The notes under the pieces are model-generated. The model did no database searches and was not told where the DNA came from. It was given only the letters and a program-made list of their open reading frames with translations. Both the position numbers and the translations under genes were made by a program. Positions 1-10,189 of a DNA stretch of 64,000 nt are shown piece after piece. This stretch comes from Klebsiella sp. RIT-PI-d (GTDB lineage Bacteria > Pseudomonadota > Gammaproteobacteria > Enterobacterales > Enterobacteriaceae). Numbering within the stretch: position 1 is the first letter of the stretch; each line of letters starts with the position of its first letter. The stretch lies in contig NZ_LGIT01000009.1 of the NCBI RefSeq assembly GCF_001187865.1, positions 434,001 through 498,000 on the forward strand, in the 5' to 3' direction.

Positions 1-2
1 AG

Positions 3-230
3 GTTCCGCATAACGGGCAGCCCATCGTGCTGATGAACGATGCGCAAACCACCGGTGGCTATCCGCGCATCGCCAGCGTGATTGAGGCCGATATGTATCA
101 TCTGGCGCAAATTCCGCTGGGGCAGCCGATTCATTTTGTTCCCTGCACGCTTGAGGAGGCGCTCAAAGCCCGCAGCGATCAGCATCGTTATATTGAACAG
201 CTGGAATGGCGGCTGAACGATGAGCGATAG
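3..230 (+). CDS. pxpC: 5-oxoprolinase subunit C, C-terminal part (partial)
   Basis: This is the end of PxpC (YbgK), the large carboxyltransferase-like subunit of the PxpABC 5-oxoprolinase, which hydrolyses 5-oxo-L-proline to glutamate with ATP. The window cuts off the 5' part; the frame is open from base 3 and about 75 residues remain. The segment with [12 protein letters not shown] near the start is typical of the YbgK family C-terminal region. The stop at 228-230 overlaps the pxpA start, as expected for translational coupling. No start codon is visible; the GTG at 27 is internal. Confidence 0.9.
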   Translation, partial: VPHNGQPIVLMNDAQTTGGYPRIASVIEADMYHLAQIPLGQPIHFVPCTLEEALKARSDQHRYIEQLEWRLNDER

Positions 231-1008
231 TATGGCTTGTGATGCAGATTATCGGATCGATCTGAACGCCGATGTGGGTGAGGGCTGCGCCAGCGATGCC
301 GCGCTGTTCAGCCTGATTTCCTCGGCCAATATTGCCTGCGGCTTTCATGCGGGAGATGCCCGCACAATGCAGCTTTGCGTGCGTGAAGCCTGTAAAAAAG
401 GGGTTGCCATCGGCGCACATCCGGGATTTGCCGATCGACAGAATTTCGGTCGCACTGCCATGCATCTGCCGCCGGAAACGGTATACGCCGAAATGCTGTA
501 TCAGATTGGCGCGCTTTCCACGATTGCCCGCGCTGAAGGCGGCGTGTTGCACCACGTTAAACCGCACGGGATGCTCTATAATCAGGCTGCACGCGATCCG
601 CTGCTGGCAGATGCCATTGCCCGCGCGGTTCATGCCTGCGGTCCGCACTTAATTTTGCTGGGGCTGGCGGGCAGCGAGCTTATTCGCGCCGGGCAGCGCT
701 ATGGTCTGGCAACCCGGCAGGAAGTCTTTGCCGACCGGGGATATTTGCGCGACGGAACGCTCGTTCCCCGCCAGCAGCCGGGGGCAATGATTGATGATGA
801 CGCGCAGGCGGTGGCGCAAACTCTTGAGATGATCCAGCGCGGACGGGTGATGAGCATTGACGGTGAATGGGTGCCGGTAACGGCGCAGACGGTATGTTTG
901 CACGGCGACGGTGACCACGCGCTGACCTTTGCCCGTCAATTACGTGCCGCGTTTGACCAACAGGGAATTCGCGTCAGCGCAGCGCCACCGGGCAAAGCGG
1001 GTACATGA
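220..1008 (+). CDS. pxpA: 5-oxoprolinase subunit A
   Basis: PxpA (YbgL, LamB/YcsF family) works with PxpBC to open 5-oxoproline, a damage product of glutamine and glutamate. Family motifs are visible: [10 protein letters not shown] near the N-terminus, CGFHAGD at about residues 40-46, IGAHPGF, and [10 protein letters not shown] around residue 110. The protein is 262 residues against 244 in E. coli. The N-terminus is 10 residues longer than E. coli before IDLNAD, and there is a short extra tail. ATG 220 (overlapping the pxpC stop) and ATG 232 are both possible starts; 220 is chosen for the coupling. It is the last gene of the pxp group before nei. Confidence 0.93.
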   Translation: MSDSMACDADYRIDLNADVGEGCASDAALFSLISSANIACGFHAGDARTMQLCVREACKKGVAIGAHPGFADRQNFGRTAMHLPPETVYAEMLYQIGALSTIARAEGGVLHHVKPHGMLYNQAARDPLLADAIARAVHACGPHLILLGLAGSELIRAGQRYGLATRQEVFADRGYLRDGTLVPRQQPGAMIDDDAQAVAQTLEMIQRGRVMSIDGEWVPVTAQTVCLHGDGDHALTFARQLRAAFDQQGIRVSAAPPGKAGT

Positions 1009-1057
1009 CTAAAAATATCGCACCCCTCTTTATAAGCCACCCTATTCAGGAGACATT

Positions 1058-1849
1058 ATGCCAGAAGGACCGGAAATTCGCCGTGCCGCAGACCGGCTGG
1101 AAAAAGCGGTCAAAGGCAAACCCCTGACCGATGCGTGGTTCGCCTTCCCACACTTACAGCCGTTTGCCGCTGGCCTGACAGGAGAGCGCGTCGAGACTAT
1201 CGAAACGCGCGGGAAAGCGCTGTTAACACATTTTTCCAACGGCCTTACGCTCTATAGTCACAATCAGCTTTACGGCGTCTGGCGCGTGGTCAATGCCGAT
1301 GAGCACCCGGAATCTACCCGCATTCTGCGGGTCAGGCTGCAAACCGAAGATAAAGCTATTCTGCTTTATAGCGCCTCTGATATCGACATTCTGACGGCGG
1401 AACAACTGGCGCAGCATCCCTTTTTACTGCGCGTTGGCCCGGACGTACTGGATATGACGCTGACGCCAGACATGGTCAAAGAACGCCTGCTTTCAACGCG
1501 TTTTCGCCGTCGGCAGTTTTCCGGGCTGCTGCTGGATCAGGCTTTTCTGGCGGGACTGGGCAACTATCTGCGGGTCGAAATTCTCTGGCACTGCGCCCTT
1601 GCTCCCACGCATAAAGCAGCAGAACTCACCGATGCCCAGCTGGATGCCTTTGCCGATGCGCTGCTGGCGATACCGCGTCTGTCCTATAACACACGTGGCA
1701 GGGTCAGTGAAAAAAAGCATCACGGCGCGTTATTCAAATTCAATGTGTTTCATCGGGCGGGAAAAAAATGCGCACGCTGCGGGGGAATTATTGAGAAGAC
1801 AACGCTGTCATCCAGGCCGTTTTACTGGTGTCCCGGCTGCCAGCATTAA
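1058..1849 (+). CDS. nei: endonuclease VIII (DNA glycosylase/AP lyase)
   Basis: Nei removes oxidised pyrimidines from DNA and nicks the abasic site by beta/delta elimination. The sequence starts MPEGPE, giving the catalytic Pro2 (Schiff base, after Met removal) and Glu3, with Lys53 in TRGKALL. The C-terminal zinc finger is intact: Cys238-X2-Cys241-X16-Cys258-X2-Cys261. Length is 263 residues, as in E. coli. An AGGAG ribosome site lies 7 nt before the ATG. In E. coli K-12 abrB separates nei from gltA; here the gap is 36 bp and holds only a terminator. Confidence 0.97.
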   Translation: MPEGPEIRRAADRLEKAVKGKPLTDAWFAFPHLQPFAAGLTGERVETIETRGKALLTHFSNGLTLYSHNQLYGVWRVVNADEHPESTRILRVRLQTEDKAILLYSASDIDILTAEQLAQHPFLLRVGPDVLDMTLTPDMVKERLLSTRFRRRQFSGLLLDQAFLAGLGNYLRVEILWHCALAPTHKAAELTDAQLDAFADALLAIPRLSYNTRGRVSEKKHHGALFKFNVFHRAGKKCARCGGIIEKTTLSSRPFYWCPGCQH

Positions 1850-1854
1850 AAATT

Positions 1855-1877
1855 CCCTCTTCCGTTCAGGAAGAGGG
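1855..1877 (-). terminator. intrinsic terminator of gltA (between convergent nei and gltA)
   Basis: A perfect 9-bp stem (1855-1863 with 1869-1877, loop GTTCA) sits between the two stop codons. Read on the minus strand it is followed by a run of five T, so it should end gltA transcription. On the plus strand the U-run is poor. Confidence 0.8.
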
Positions 1878-1885
1878 ATCATCAC

Positions 1886-3172
1886 TTAACGTTTTTCGAC
1901 GTCAGAGGTAAAGTCGCGCTGATCGTAGCCGGTGTACAGCTGACGCGGACGGGCGATTTTGATACCGTCGTCGTGCATTTCGTTCCAGTGAGCAATCCAG
2001 CCCACGGTACGGGCCATTGCAAAGATCACCGTAAACATTGAAGACGGGATACCCATGGCTTTAAGGATGATGCCGGAGTAGAAGTCGACGTTCGGATAAA
2101 GCTTACGCTCGATAAAGTACGGGTCGTTCAGGGCAATATTTTCCAGCTCCATCGCCACCTGCAGCAGATCGTCTTTCGTGCCCAGCTCTTTCAGCACTTC
2201 ATGGCACGTCTCACGCATGACCGTTGCGCGCGGGTCATGATTTTTATACACGCGGTGGCCGAAGCCCATCAAACGGAAGGAGTCGTTTTTATCTTTCGCG
2301 CGGTTGAGGAATTCCGGAATATGTTCAACAGAGCTGATTTCTTCCAGCATCTTCAGGGCCGCTTCGTTCGCGCCGCCGTGTGCCGGTCCCCACAGGGAGG
2401 CGATACCCGCTGCAATACAGGCAAACGGATTCGCGCCGCTGGAGCCTGCGGTACGCACGGTAGACGTCGACGCGTTCTGCTCGTGATCGGCGTGCAGGAT
2501 CAGAATGCGATCCATGGCGCGCTCCAGTACCGGGTTAACCTCATAAGGTTCGCATGGCGTAGAGAACATCATGTGCAGGAAGTTGCCGGCATAAGAGAGG
2601 TTATTGCGCGGATAAACAAACGGCTGGCCGAGCGAATATTTGTAGCACATCGCCGCAACGGTCGGCATTTTTGACAGCAGACGGAACGCGGCAATTTCAC
2701 GGTGACGCGAATTATTAACGTCCAGGGAGTCATGATAAAACGCCGCCAGCGCACCGGTCACGCCGCACAGAACGGCCATCGGATGAGAGTCGCGACGAAA
2801 ACCGTGGAACAGGCGCGTGATCTGCTCGTGGATCATGGTATGGCGGGTAACGGTGGTCTGAAACTCTTCATACTGTGCCTGAGTCGGTTTTTCACCGTAC
2901 AGCAGGATATAACAGACTTCCAGATAGTTCGATCCGGTTGCCAGTTGATCAATAGGGAAACCACGGTGGAGCAGAATACCTTCGTCACCGTCAATATAGG
3001 TGATTTTTGATTCACAGGATGCGGTGGAAGTAAAACCAGGATCGAAGGTAAACACACCTTCCGATCCCAGAGTGCGGATATCGATGACATCCTGACCCAA
3101 CGTGCCTTTTAACACGTTCAGTTCAACAGCAGCATCACCGTTTAAAGTGAGAGTTGCTTTCTTATCAGCCAT
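1886..3172 (-). CDS. gltA: type II citrate synthase
   Basis: GltA condenses acetyl-CoA and oxaloacetate to citrate, the entry step of the TCA cycle. The protein has 428 residues (E. coli 427) and is nearly identical throughout. Active-site segments are present: [11 protein letters not shown] (first catalytic His, about 265), [13 protein letters not shown] (second His, about 306) and VDFYSG (Asp about 363). It belongs to the large hexameric, NADH-inhibited enteric type. The start is supported by an AAGGAG site 7 nt upstream on the minus strand. It diverges from sdhCDAB across a 650-bp control region. Confidence 0.98.
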   Translation of the reverse strand: MADKKATLTLNGDAAVELNVLKGTLGQDVIDIRTLGSEGVFTFDPGFTSTASCESKITYIDGDEGILLHRGFPIDQLATGSNYLEVCYILLYGEKPTQAQYEEFQTTVTRHTMIHEQITRLFHGFRRDSHPMAVLCGVTGALAAFYHDSLDVNNSRHREIAAFRLLSKMPTVAAMCYKYSLGQPFVYPRNNLSYAGNFLHMMFSTPCEPYEVNPVLERAMDRILILHADHEQNASTSTVRTAGSSGANPFACIAAGIASLWGPAHGGANEAALKMLEEISSVEHIPEFLNRAKDKNDSFRLMGFGHRVYKNHDPRATVMRETCHEVLKELGTKDDLLQVAMELENIALNDPYFIERKLYPNVDFYSGIILKAMGIPSSMFTVIFAMARTVGWIAHWNEMHDDGIKIARPRQLYTGYDQRDFTSDVEKR

Positions 3173-3824
3173 TTACGGTCTCCTTAGCGCCTTATGCTTA
3201 AGACTGCCGCCAACCGAATTTACCTTCAGCCTGAAGTTTAACGTGACCAGTTTGTTATGTGGCTTACAGCTCTGCGTGTAGAGGACAAACCAGGGTACAG
3301 AGCAATGGGCGCTGGCAGGTACGCGTTAATACTACACTGAAACAGTGGCAAATCAGGATGTTGCAATCCGAATAATTCAAACCGGGACATCACTAATACC
3401 TGTACTGATTACTGCGGTCAATATCATCACACTGTTACATAACTTATTCGCAGGTGAAAGAGTGACCCCATAACTTTTACGCATTATATGACTTTTCGGC
3501 TCACGTTTGTAACAATAATGTTTAATATTTGTCAAATCAGATGATTAAATTTTAAAATAATGTTGTTATCGTGACCCTGATCACTGTTCAGCATAAAACC
3601 CGACAAACTGTATGTAGGTTAATTGTAATGATTTTGTGAACATCCTATACTGCCGCCAGGTCTCCGGAATATCCTGCAATCCCGAGCCACCCAGCGTAAG
3701 CCCGCGTCATTTGAACTGGTATTAACCATTTTTTTTCATGACGTATGGTTATAGAAAGGACGCTGTCTGACCCGCACGCAGACCGGAGGAAGGGAACAAT
3801 AAGAACAGCATGTGGGCGTTATTC
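3173..3824. promoter_or_regulatory. gltA / sdhC divergent control region
   Basis: This 652-bp stretch has no convincing gene. It should carry the promoters of gltA (minus) and sdhC (plus). In E. coli the equivalent region is bound by ArcA and CRP. The visible sites are the CRP-type palindrome at 3569-3586 and an AT-rich segment at about 3500-3570. A GGAGGAAGGG element at 3784-3793 lies well upstream of the preferred sdhC start. Confidence 0.7.
3569..3586. promoter_or_regulatory. CRP-binding site candidate for sdhC
   Basis: The sequence contains GTGA-N6-TCAC with perfect core half-sites at 3571-3574 and 3581-3584. Catabolite activation of the sdh operon is known in E. coli. The assignment to CRP rests on motif match and position only. 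Confidence 0.65.
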
Positions 3825-4214
3825 ATGATAAAAAATGTCAAAAAACAAAGACCTGTCAACCTGGATCTGACCACGATCCGGTTTCCTGTAACGGCTATAG
3901 CGTCCATTCTCCACCGCGCGTCCGGCGTCATCACTTTTGTGGCGGTCGGATTGTTATTGTGGCTGCTGGGCACCAGCCTCTCTTCGCCTGAAGGCTTTCT
4001 TACCGCATCGTCCATCATGGACAGCTTTTTCGTCAAATTCATTATGTGGGGCATTCTTACCGCGCTGGCATATCACGCCGTCGGTGGAATTCGTCACATG
4101 CTGATGGATGTCGGTTATCTGGAAGAGACCTTTGCCGCCGGGCAGCGTACCGCCTGGCTTGCTTTTATTATTACTGTCGTGCTTTCAATTCTCGCAGGAG
4201 TCCTCGTATGGTAA
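3825..4214 (+). CDS. sdhC: succinate dehydrogenase cytochrome b556 subunit
   Basis: SdhC is one of two membrane anchors of complex II. It binds heme b and part of the ubiquinone pocket. Three hydrophobic helices are visible. His84 (in [11 protein letters not shown]) is the heme ligand, and Ser27 and Arg31 (in SILHR) match the quinone-site residues. ATG 3825 gives 129 residues, exactly the E. coli length; an in-frame ATG at 3810 would add MWALF. The stop overlaps the sdhD start by 7 nt. Confidence 0.96.
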   Translation: MIKNVKKQRPVNLDLTTIRFPVTAIASILHRASGVITFVAVGLLLWLLGTSLSSPEGFLTASSIMDSFFVKFIMWGILTALAYHAVGGIRHMLMDVGYLEETFAAGQRTAWLAFIITVVLSILAGVLVW

Positions 4215-4555
4215 GCAACGCCTCAGCACTCGGGCGCAACGGCGTACACGACTTCATTCTGGTTCGCGCTACGGCCATTATTCTGACCCTGTACATTATT
4301 TATATGGTCGGTTTTTTTGCCCTCACCAGCGACGTAACCTGGGAAGTCTGGTCTGGTTTCTTTGCTTCCGCTTTCACCAAAGTGTTCACTCTGCTGGCTC
4401 TGTTCTCTGTCTTGATCCATGCCTGGATTGGCATGTGGCAGGTGTTGACCGACTACGTTAAATCACTGGCGCTGCGTCTGACGCTGCAACTGGCAATTGT
4501 CATTGCCCTGGTAACGTATGTCATTTATGGATTTGTTGTGGTGTGGGGGATGTAA
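4208..4555 (+). CDS. sdhD: succinate dehydrogenase membrane anchor subunit
   Basis: SdhD is the second anchor of complex II, 115 residues as in E. coli, with three transmembrane helices. His71 is the other heme b ligand, and Asp82-Tyr83 (in QVLTDYV) match the ubiquinone-binding residues. The start at 4208 lies inside the end of sdhC. The stop overlaps the sdhA start by one base (TAATG), so sdhC, sdhD and sdhA are translationally coupled. Confidence 0.97.
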   Translation: MVSNASALGRNGVHDFILVRATAIILTLYIIYMVGFFALTSDVTWEVWSGFFASAFTKVFTLLALFSVLIHAWIGMWQVLTDYVKSLALRLTLQLAIVIALVTYVIYGFVVVWGM

Positions 4556-6321
4556 TGAAACTGCCAGTCAGAGAATTTGATGCTGTTGTTATTGGAGCCG
4601 GTGGCGCAGGTATGCGCGCGGCACTGCAAATTTCACAGAGCGGCCAGACCTGCGCGCTGCTGTCAAAAGTCTTTCCAACCCGATCGCATACCGTGTCGGC
4701 GCAGGGCGGGATCACCGTCGCGCTGGGCAATACCCATGAAGATAACTGGGAATGGCACATGTACGACACCGTAAAAGGGTCGGACTATATCGGCGATCAG
4801 GATGCCATCGAATATATGTGTAAAACCGGACCGGAAGCGATTCTGGAACTGGAACATATGGGCCTGCCGTTTTCGCGCCTCGATGACGGCTCCATTTATC
4901 AGCGTCCGTTTGGCGGCCAGTCGAAAAACTTCGGTGGCGAGCAGGCGGCACGTACCGCAGCGGCTGCCGACCGAACCGGTCATGCGCTACTGCACACGCT
5001 CTATCAGCAGAACCTGAAAAACAAAACGACGATCTTCTCCGAGTGGTACGCGCTTGACCTCGTCAAGAATGAAGATGGCGCAGTGGTAGGATGCACTGCC
5101 CTGAGTATCGAAACGGGTGAAGTCGTCTATTTCAAAGCGAAAGCCACCGTCCTGGCAACGGGTGGCGCGGGCCGTATTTATCAGTCCACCACCAATGCGC
5201 ATATTAATACTGGTGACGGCGTAGGTATGGCACTGCGTGCCGGCGTGCCGGTGCAGGATATGGAAATGTGGCAGTTTCACCCGACCGGTATCGCCGGCGC
5301 GGGCGTTCTGGTCACCGAAGGCTGCCGTGGTGAAGGTGGCTACCTGCTGAATAAACACGGCGAGCGTTTCATGGAACGCTACGCGCCGAATGCTAAAGAT
5401 CTTGCCGGTCGCGACGTAGTGGCGCGTTCCATTATGATCGAAATTCGCGAAGGTCGCGGCTGTGAAGGTCCGTGGGGCCCGCATGCCAAACTTAAACTCG
5501 ATCATCTGGGTAAAGAAGTTCTGGAATCTCGTCTGCCGGGTATTCTTGAATTATCCCGTACCTTTGCCCACGTTGACCCGGTCAAAGAGCCGATCCCGGT
5601 TATTCCAACCTGCCACTATATGATGGGCGGTATTCCGACCAAAGTCACCGGTCAGGCGCTGACGGTGAACGAGCAGGGCGAAGATGTCGTAATTCCAGGC
5701 CTGTTTGCGGTGGGTGAAATCGCCTGTGTCTCGGTCCACGGCGCTAACCGTCTCGGCGGAAACTCGCTGCTTGACCTGGTGGTCTTTGGCCGCGCGGCAG
5801 GGCTGCATCTGCTGGAATCCATCGCTGAGCAGGGCGAGCTGCGTGATGCTCGTGAAGAAGATATCGACTTGTCACTTGAGCGTCTTAACCGCTGGAATAA
5901 CAACCGTGATGGTGAAGATCCGGTGGTTATTCGTAAAGCGCTACAGGAATGTATGCAGCATAATTTCTCGGTTTTCCGCGAAGGCGATGCGATGGCGAAA
6001 GGGCTGGAGCAGCTTAAGCAAATCCGCGAGCGTTTGAAAAATGCCCGTCTGGATGATACTTCAAGCGAATTCAATACCCAGCGCGTCGAGTGTCTGGAGC
6101 TGGATAACCTGATGGAAACGGCTTACGCAACCGCCGTGTCTGCTAACTTCCGTACCGAAAGCCGCGGCGCGCACAGTCGCTTCGACTATCCGGATCGTGA
6201 CGATGCTAACTGGCTGTGTCATAGCCTGTATCTGCCGCAGTCGGAATCCATGACGCGCCGAAGCGTCAATATGGAACCGAAGCTGCGTCCGGCGTTCCCG
6301 CCGAAGATTCGTACCTACTAA
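4555..6321 (+). CDS. sdhA: succinate dehydrogenase flavoprotein subunit
   Basis: SdhA oxidises succinate to fumarate and passes electrons through covalent FAD to SdhB. The dinucleotide fold GAGGAG lies at residues 14-19, His45 in SHTVSAQGG is the covalent FAD site, and QFHPTG belongs to the active site. ATG 4555 gives 588 residues, the E. coli length. A farther in-frame ATG at 4543 lies inside sdhD and is not preferred. The gene sits 15 bp before sdhB. Confidence 0.98.
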   Translation: MKLPVREFDAVVIGAGGAGMRAALQISQSGQTCALLSKVFPTRSHTVSAQGGITVALGNTHEDNWEWHMYDTVKGSDYIGDQDAIEYMCKTGPEAILELEHMGLPFSRLDDGSIYQRPFGGQSKNFGGEQAARTAAAADRTGHALLHTLYQQNLKNKTTIFSEWYALDLVKNEDGAVVGCTALSIETGEVVYFKAKATVLATGGAGRIYQSTTNAHINTGDGVGMALRAGVPVQDMEMWQFHPTGIAGAGVLVTEGCRGEGGYLLNKHGERFMERYAPNAKDLAGRDVVARSIMIEIREGRGCEGPWGPHAKLKLDHLGKEVLESRLPGILELSRTFAHVDPVKEPIPVIPTCHYMMGGIPTKVTGQALTVNEQGEDVVIPGLFAVGEIACVSVHGANRLGGNSLLDLVVFGRAAGLHLLESIAEQGELRDAREEDIDLSLERLNRWNNNRDGEDPVVIRKALQECMQHNFSVFREGDAMAKGLEQLKQIRERLKNARLDDTSSEFNTQRVECLELDNLMETAYATAVSANFRTESRGAHSRFDYPDRDDANWLCHSLYLPQSESMTRRSVNMEPKLRPAFPPKIRTY

Positions 6322-6336
6322 CGCGGAGACAGGAAG

Positions 6337-7053
6337 ATGAAACTCGAATTCTCGATTTATCGCTATAACCCGGATGTCGATGACGCTCCGCGGATGCAGG
6401 ATTACACCCTTGAGGGCGAAGAAGGGCGCGATATGATGCTGCTCGACGCGTTGATGCAGCTTAAAGAACAGGACCCGAGCCTGTCGTTTCGCCGCTCGTG
6501 CCGTGAAGGTGTTTGTGGCTCCGACGGACTGAATATGAACGGTAAAAACGGTCTGGCCTGTATCACCCCGGTATCGGCGCTCGGCAACGGCAAGAAAAAA
6601 ATTGTTATCCGGCCGCTGCCGGGATTACCGGTCATCCGCGATTTGGTGGTGGACATGGGGCAGTTCTATGCACAATATGAGAAGATTAAGCCTTACCTGT
6701 TGAATAATGGGCAAAATCCACCCGCTCGCGAGCATTTACAGATGCCCGAACAGCGGGAAAAACTGGACGGGCTGTATGAATGTATTCTCTGTGCATGCTG
6801 CTCAACCTCATGCCCGTCGTTCTGGTGGAACCCGGAAAAGTTCATCGGTCCGGCCGGACTACTGGCCGCGTATCGCTTCCTGATCGACAGCCGGGATACC
6901 GAAACCGACAGCCGTCTCGATGGATTGAGCGATGCTTTCAGCGTATTCCGCTGCCACAGCATCATGAACTGCGTCAGTGTATGTCCAAAGGGGCTGAACC
7001 CGACGCGTGCCATCGGCCATATTAAGTCGATGCTGCTGCAACGCAGCGCCTGA
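6337..7053 (+). CDS. sdhB: succinate dehydrogenase iron-sulfur subunit
   Basis: SdhB carries the [2Fe-2S], [4Fe-4S] and [3Fe-4S] clusters that wire SdhA to the quinone site. The N-terminal ferredoxin motif CREGVCGSDG and the C-terminal cluster motifs CILCACCSTSC and CHSIMNCVSVCPKGLNP are intact. Length is 238 residues, as in E. coli. It is the last sdh gene. A 314-bp gap with REP-type sequences separates it from sucA. Confidence 0.98.
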   Translation: MKLEFSIYRYNPDVDDAPRMQDYTLEGEEGRDMMLLDALMQLKEQDPSLSFRRSCREGVCGSDGLNMNGKNGLACITPVSALGNGKKKIVIRPLPGLPVIRDLVVDMGQFYAQYEKIKPYLLNNGQNPPAREHLQMPEQREKLDGLYECILCACCSTSCPSFWWNPEKFIGPAGLLAAYRFLIDSRDTETDSRLDGLSDAFSVFRCHSIMNCVSVCPKGLNPTRAIGHIKSMLLQRSA

Positions 7054-7062
7054 GTGGGAGAT

Positions 7063-7143
7063 GCCGGATGACGACGCAAGCGTCTTATCCGGCCTGTAAA
7101 GGATAACGTAGCAACACGCCCGGTAAGCATAGCGCCACCGGGC
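7063..7143. repeat. pair of REP elements (BIME-like) after sdhB
   Basis: Two palindromic REP-type units lie head to head: 7063-7096 (GCCGGATG...CCGGCCTG) and 7118-7143 (GCCCGGTA...ACCGGGC). They follow the sdhB stop, the usual place for such units, where they stabilise upstream mRNA or bind DNA gyrase or IHF in related enterics. Confidence 0.75.
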
Positions 7144-7164
7144 AACGCAGTAACAGTGCAGGAA

Positions 7165-7252
7165 ACCTTTAAAAACTGCCGGATGGACGTCCTCCTCTGA
7201 AAAGGAAAAGGATCGCACCAGGGGTCATGCTCTCGGACAGTTTTTAAAGGTT
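7165..7252. repeat. long-range inverted repeat in sdhB-sucA gap
   Basis: ACCTTTAAAAACTG at 7165-7178 is perfectly complementary to 7239-7252, separated by 60 nt. In RNA this could close a large stem-loop just upstream of the sucA promoter/leader. No known element was recognised. The remainder of the gap (7253-7367) should hold the sucA promoter and ribosome site. Confidence 0.6.
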
Positions 7253-7367
7253 CCTTCGCGGGCCGGTGTAGACAAGAGCTCGCAAGTGAACCCTGGGACG
7301 TGCGTCAGACGGCGTACGTTGTAGTTATCCACGGCGATATAAGCATATAGATGCTTAAGGGATCACG

Positions 7368-10175
7368 ATGCAGAACGGCGCAATGAAAGCCTGGCTGGAC
7401 TCTTCTTTCCTCTCTGGGGCCAACCAGAGCTGGATAGAACAGCTCTATGAAGACTTCTTAACCGATCCTGACTCTGTAGACGTCAAATGGCGTTCAATGT
7501 TCCAGCAGTTACCTGGCACCGGAGTTAAACCGGATCAATTCCATTCCAAAACGCGTGATTATTTCCGCCGCCTGGCGAAGGATGCCTCACGTTACACCGC
7601 TTCAGTTTCCGATCCTGATACCAACGTAAAGCAGGTTAAAGTCCTGCAACTGATCAACGCTTATCGTTTCCGTGGTCACCAACATGCGAATCTCGATCCG
7701 CTGGGATTATGGAAACAGGATCGCGTAGCGGATCTGGACCCGTCATTCCATGATTTAACCGAAGCTGATTTCCAGGAAAGCTTTAACGTGGGCTCTTTTG
7801 CCATTGGCAAAGATACCATGAAGCTGGGCGAGCTGATTGACGCCCTGAAACAGACGTATTGCGGCTCTATTGGCGCAGAATATATGCATATCACCTCCAC
7901 GGAAGAGAAACGCTGGCTTCAGCAGCGTATCGAATCGGTGGCGGGCCACGCCAGTTTCAGCGCCGAAGAGAAAAAACGTTTTCTCGGTGAACTGACGGCG
8001 GCAGAAGGGCTGGAGCGCTATCTGGGTGCGAAATTCCCCGGCGCGAAACGCTTCTCGCTGGAAGGGGGCGATGCCCTGATCCCGATGCTAAAAGAGATGA
8101 TCCGCCACGCCGGTAAAAGCGGCACCCGTGAAGTGGTGCTGGGAATGGCGCACCGTGGTCGTCTGAACGTCCTGATCAACGTGCTGGGCAAACAGTCGCA
8201 GGATCTGTTTGACGAATTTGCCGGTAAACACAAAGAACATCTGGGCACTGGTGATGTGAAATACCATCAGGGCTTCTCATCGGATATCGAAACCGAAGGT
8301 GGGCTGGTGCATCTGGCGCTGGCATTTAACCCGTCGCATCTGGAAATTGTCAGCCCGGTAGTGATGGGGTCAGTGCGCGCGCGCCTCGACAGACTCGACG
8401 AGCCGAGCAGCAATAAAGTATTGCCGATCACCATTCACGGCGATGCCGCCGTCGCCGGGCAGGGCGTGGTTCAGGAAACCCTGAACATGTCTAAAGCGCG
8501 CGGCTACGAAGTGGGCGGCACCGTACGCATTGTTATCAACAACCAGGTCGGCTTTACCACCTCAAACCCGCTGGATGCGCGCTCTACGCCATACTGTACC
8601 GATATCGGTAAGATGGTGATGGCTCCGATTTTCCACGTCAACGCGGACGATCCGGAAGCTGTCGCATTTGTTACCCGCGTGGCGCTTGAATTCCGTAATA
8701 CCTTTAAGCGCGATGTGTTTATCGATCTGGTTTGCTACCGTCGTCACGGCCATAACGAAGCCGATGAGCCAAGCGCAACCCAGCCGCTGATGTATCAAAA
8801 AATTAAAAAGCACCCGACGCCGCGTAAACTGTATGCCGACCGTCTGGAGCAGGAAAAGGTTGCCACGCTGGAAGACGCCACCGAAATGGTGAATCTGTAT
8901 CGCGATGCGCTGGATGCCGGTGAGTGCGTGGTGAAAGAGTTCCGCCCGATGAACATGCACTCCTTTACCTGGTCGCCTTACCTTAACCACGAGTGGGATG
9001 AAAGCTATCCGAACAAAGTGGAAATGAAGCGCGTTCAGGAACTGGCGAAGCGGATCAGCGCCGTACCGGACGGCATTGAAATGCAGTCGCGGGTTGCCAA
9101 AATTTATGGCGATCGCCAGGCAATGGCCGCCGGTGAAAAATTGTTTGACTGGGGTGGCGCAGAAAACCTCGCTTACGCCACGCTGGTAGATGAAGGGATC
9201 GCGGTACGTCTTTCCGGGGAAGACTCCGGACGCGGCACCTTCTTCCATCGTCATGCCGTCATTCATAATCAGGCTAATGGCTCCAACTACACGCCGCTTC
9301 AGCATATCCACAACGCGCAGGGACCGTTCAGAGTCTGGGACTCCGTGCTGTCTGAGGAAGCGGTACTGGCCTTTGAATATGGCTATGCAACGGCTGAACC
9401 TCGTACCCTGACTATCTGGGAAGCGCAGTTCGGCGACTTCGCCAACGGCGCTCAGGTGGTTATCGACCAGTTTATCTCGTCTGGCGAGCAGAAATGGGGC
9501 CGGATGTGTGGCCTGGTGATGCTGCTGCCGCACGGCTACGAAGGGCAGGGTCCGGAGCACTCCTCCGCACGTCTGGAACGTTATCTGCAACTCTGCGCTG
9601 AGCAGAATATGCAGGTCTGCGTCCCGTCTACGCCGGCTCAGGTTTACCATATGCTGCGTCGCCAGGCGCTGCGCGGAATGCGCCGGCCGCTGGTGGTGAT
9701 GTCGCCGAAATCGCTGCTGCGTCATCCGCTCGCGGTGTCAACGCTTGAGGAACTGGCCAACGGCACCTTCATGCCGGCTATTGGCGAAGTCGATGAGCTG
9801 GATCCGCAGGCCGTGAAGCGGGTCGTAATGTGTTCTGGTAAGGTGTATTACGACCTGCTGGAGCAGCGCCGCAAGAACGATCAACACGATGTCGCCATTG
9901 TGCGTATCGAACAGCTCTACCCGTTCCCGCATCAGGCGGTTCAGGAAGCGCTGAAGCCATACGCTCACGTACATGATTTTGTCTGGTGTCAGGAAGAACC
10001 GCTCAACCAGGGAGCCTGGTACTGCAGCCAGCATCATTTCCGTGAAGTCGTCCCCTTTGGGTCAGCCCTGCGCTATGCAGGTCGCCCGGCCTCTGCCTCA
10101 CCGGCGGTAGGATATATGTCCGTTCACCAGAAACAGCAGCAAGATCTGGTCAATGACGCGCTGAACGTCGATTAA
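7368..10175 (+). CDS. sucA: 2-oxoglutarate dehydrogenase E1 component
   Basis: SucA is the thiamine-diphosphate decarboxylase of the 2-oxoglutarate dehydrogenase complex. It makes the succinyl group that SucB passes to CoA. It has 935 residues (E. coli 933). GMAHRGRLNVL, HGDAAVAGQG and VVINNQVGFTTS-type segments of the ThDP site are intact, as are the C-terminal transketolase-like domains. The start MQNGAMKAWLDSS aligns with E. coli. It is 14 bp from sucB. Confidence 0.98.
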   Translation: MQNGAMKAWLDSSFLSGANQSWIEQLYEDFLTDPDSVDVKWRSMFQQLPGTGVKPDQFHSKTRDYFRRLAKDASRYTASVSDPDTNVKQVKVLQLINAYRFRGHQHANLDPLGLWKQDRVADLDPSFHDLTEADFQESFNVGSFAIGKDTMKLGELIDALKQTYCGSIGAEYMHITSTEEKRWLQQRIESVAGHASFSAEEKKRFLGELTAAEGLERYLGAKFPGAKRFSLEGGDALIPMLKEMIRHAGKSGTREVVLGMAHRGRLNVLINVLGKQSQDLFDEFAGKHKEHLGTGDVKYHQGFSSDIETEGGLVHLALAFNPSHLEIVSPVVMGSVRARLDRLDEPSSNKVLPITIHGDAAVAGQGVVQETLNMSKARGYEVGGTVRIVINNQVGFTTSNPLDARSTPYCTDIGKMVMAPIFHVNADDPEAVAFVTRVALEFRNTFKRDVFIDLVCYRRHGHNEADEPSATQPLMYQKIKKHPTPRKLYADRLEQEKVATLEDATEMVNLYRDALDAGECVVKEFRPMNMHSFTWSPYLNHEWDESYPNKVEMKRVQELAKRISAVPDGIEMQSRVAKIYGDRQAMAAGEKLFDWGGAENLAYATLVDEGIAVRLSGEDSGRGTFFHRHAVIHNQANGSNYTPLQHIHNAQGPFRVWDSVLSEEAVLAFEYGYATAEPRTLTIWEAQFGDFANGAQVVIDQFISSGEQKWGRMCGLVMLLPHGYEGQGPEHSSARLERYLQLCAEQNMQVCVPSTPAQVYHMLRRQALRGMRRPLVVMSPKSLLRHPLAVSTLEELANGTFMPAIGEVDELDPQAVKRVVMCSGKVYYDLLEQRRKNDQHDVAIVRIEQLYPFPHQAVQEALKPYAHVHDFVWCQEEPLNQGAWYCSQHHFREVVPFGSALRYAGRPASASPAVGYMSVHQKQQQDLVNDALNVD

Positions 10176-10189
10176 TTAAAGGATAAATA

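Noticed and set aside
3810-3824. Upstream sdhC start adding MWALF
   Set aside because: ATG 3825 gives exactly the E. coli 129-residue protein; the GGAGG element is too far from 3810 to decide for it.
8562-9725. 387-codon frame antisense to sucA
   Set aside because: It lies wholly opposite a highly conserved gene; such frames follow from codon bias, and no recognisable protein is encoded.
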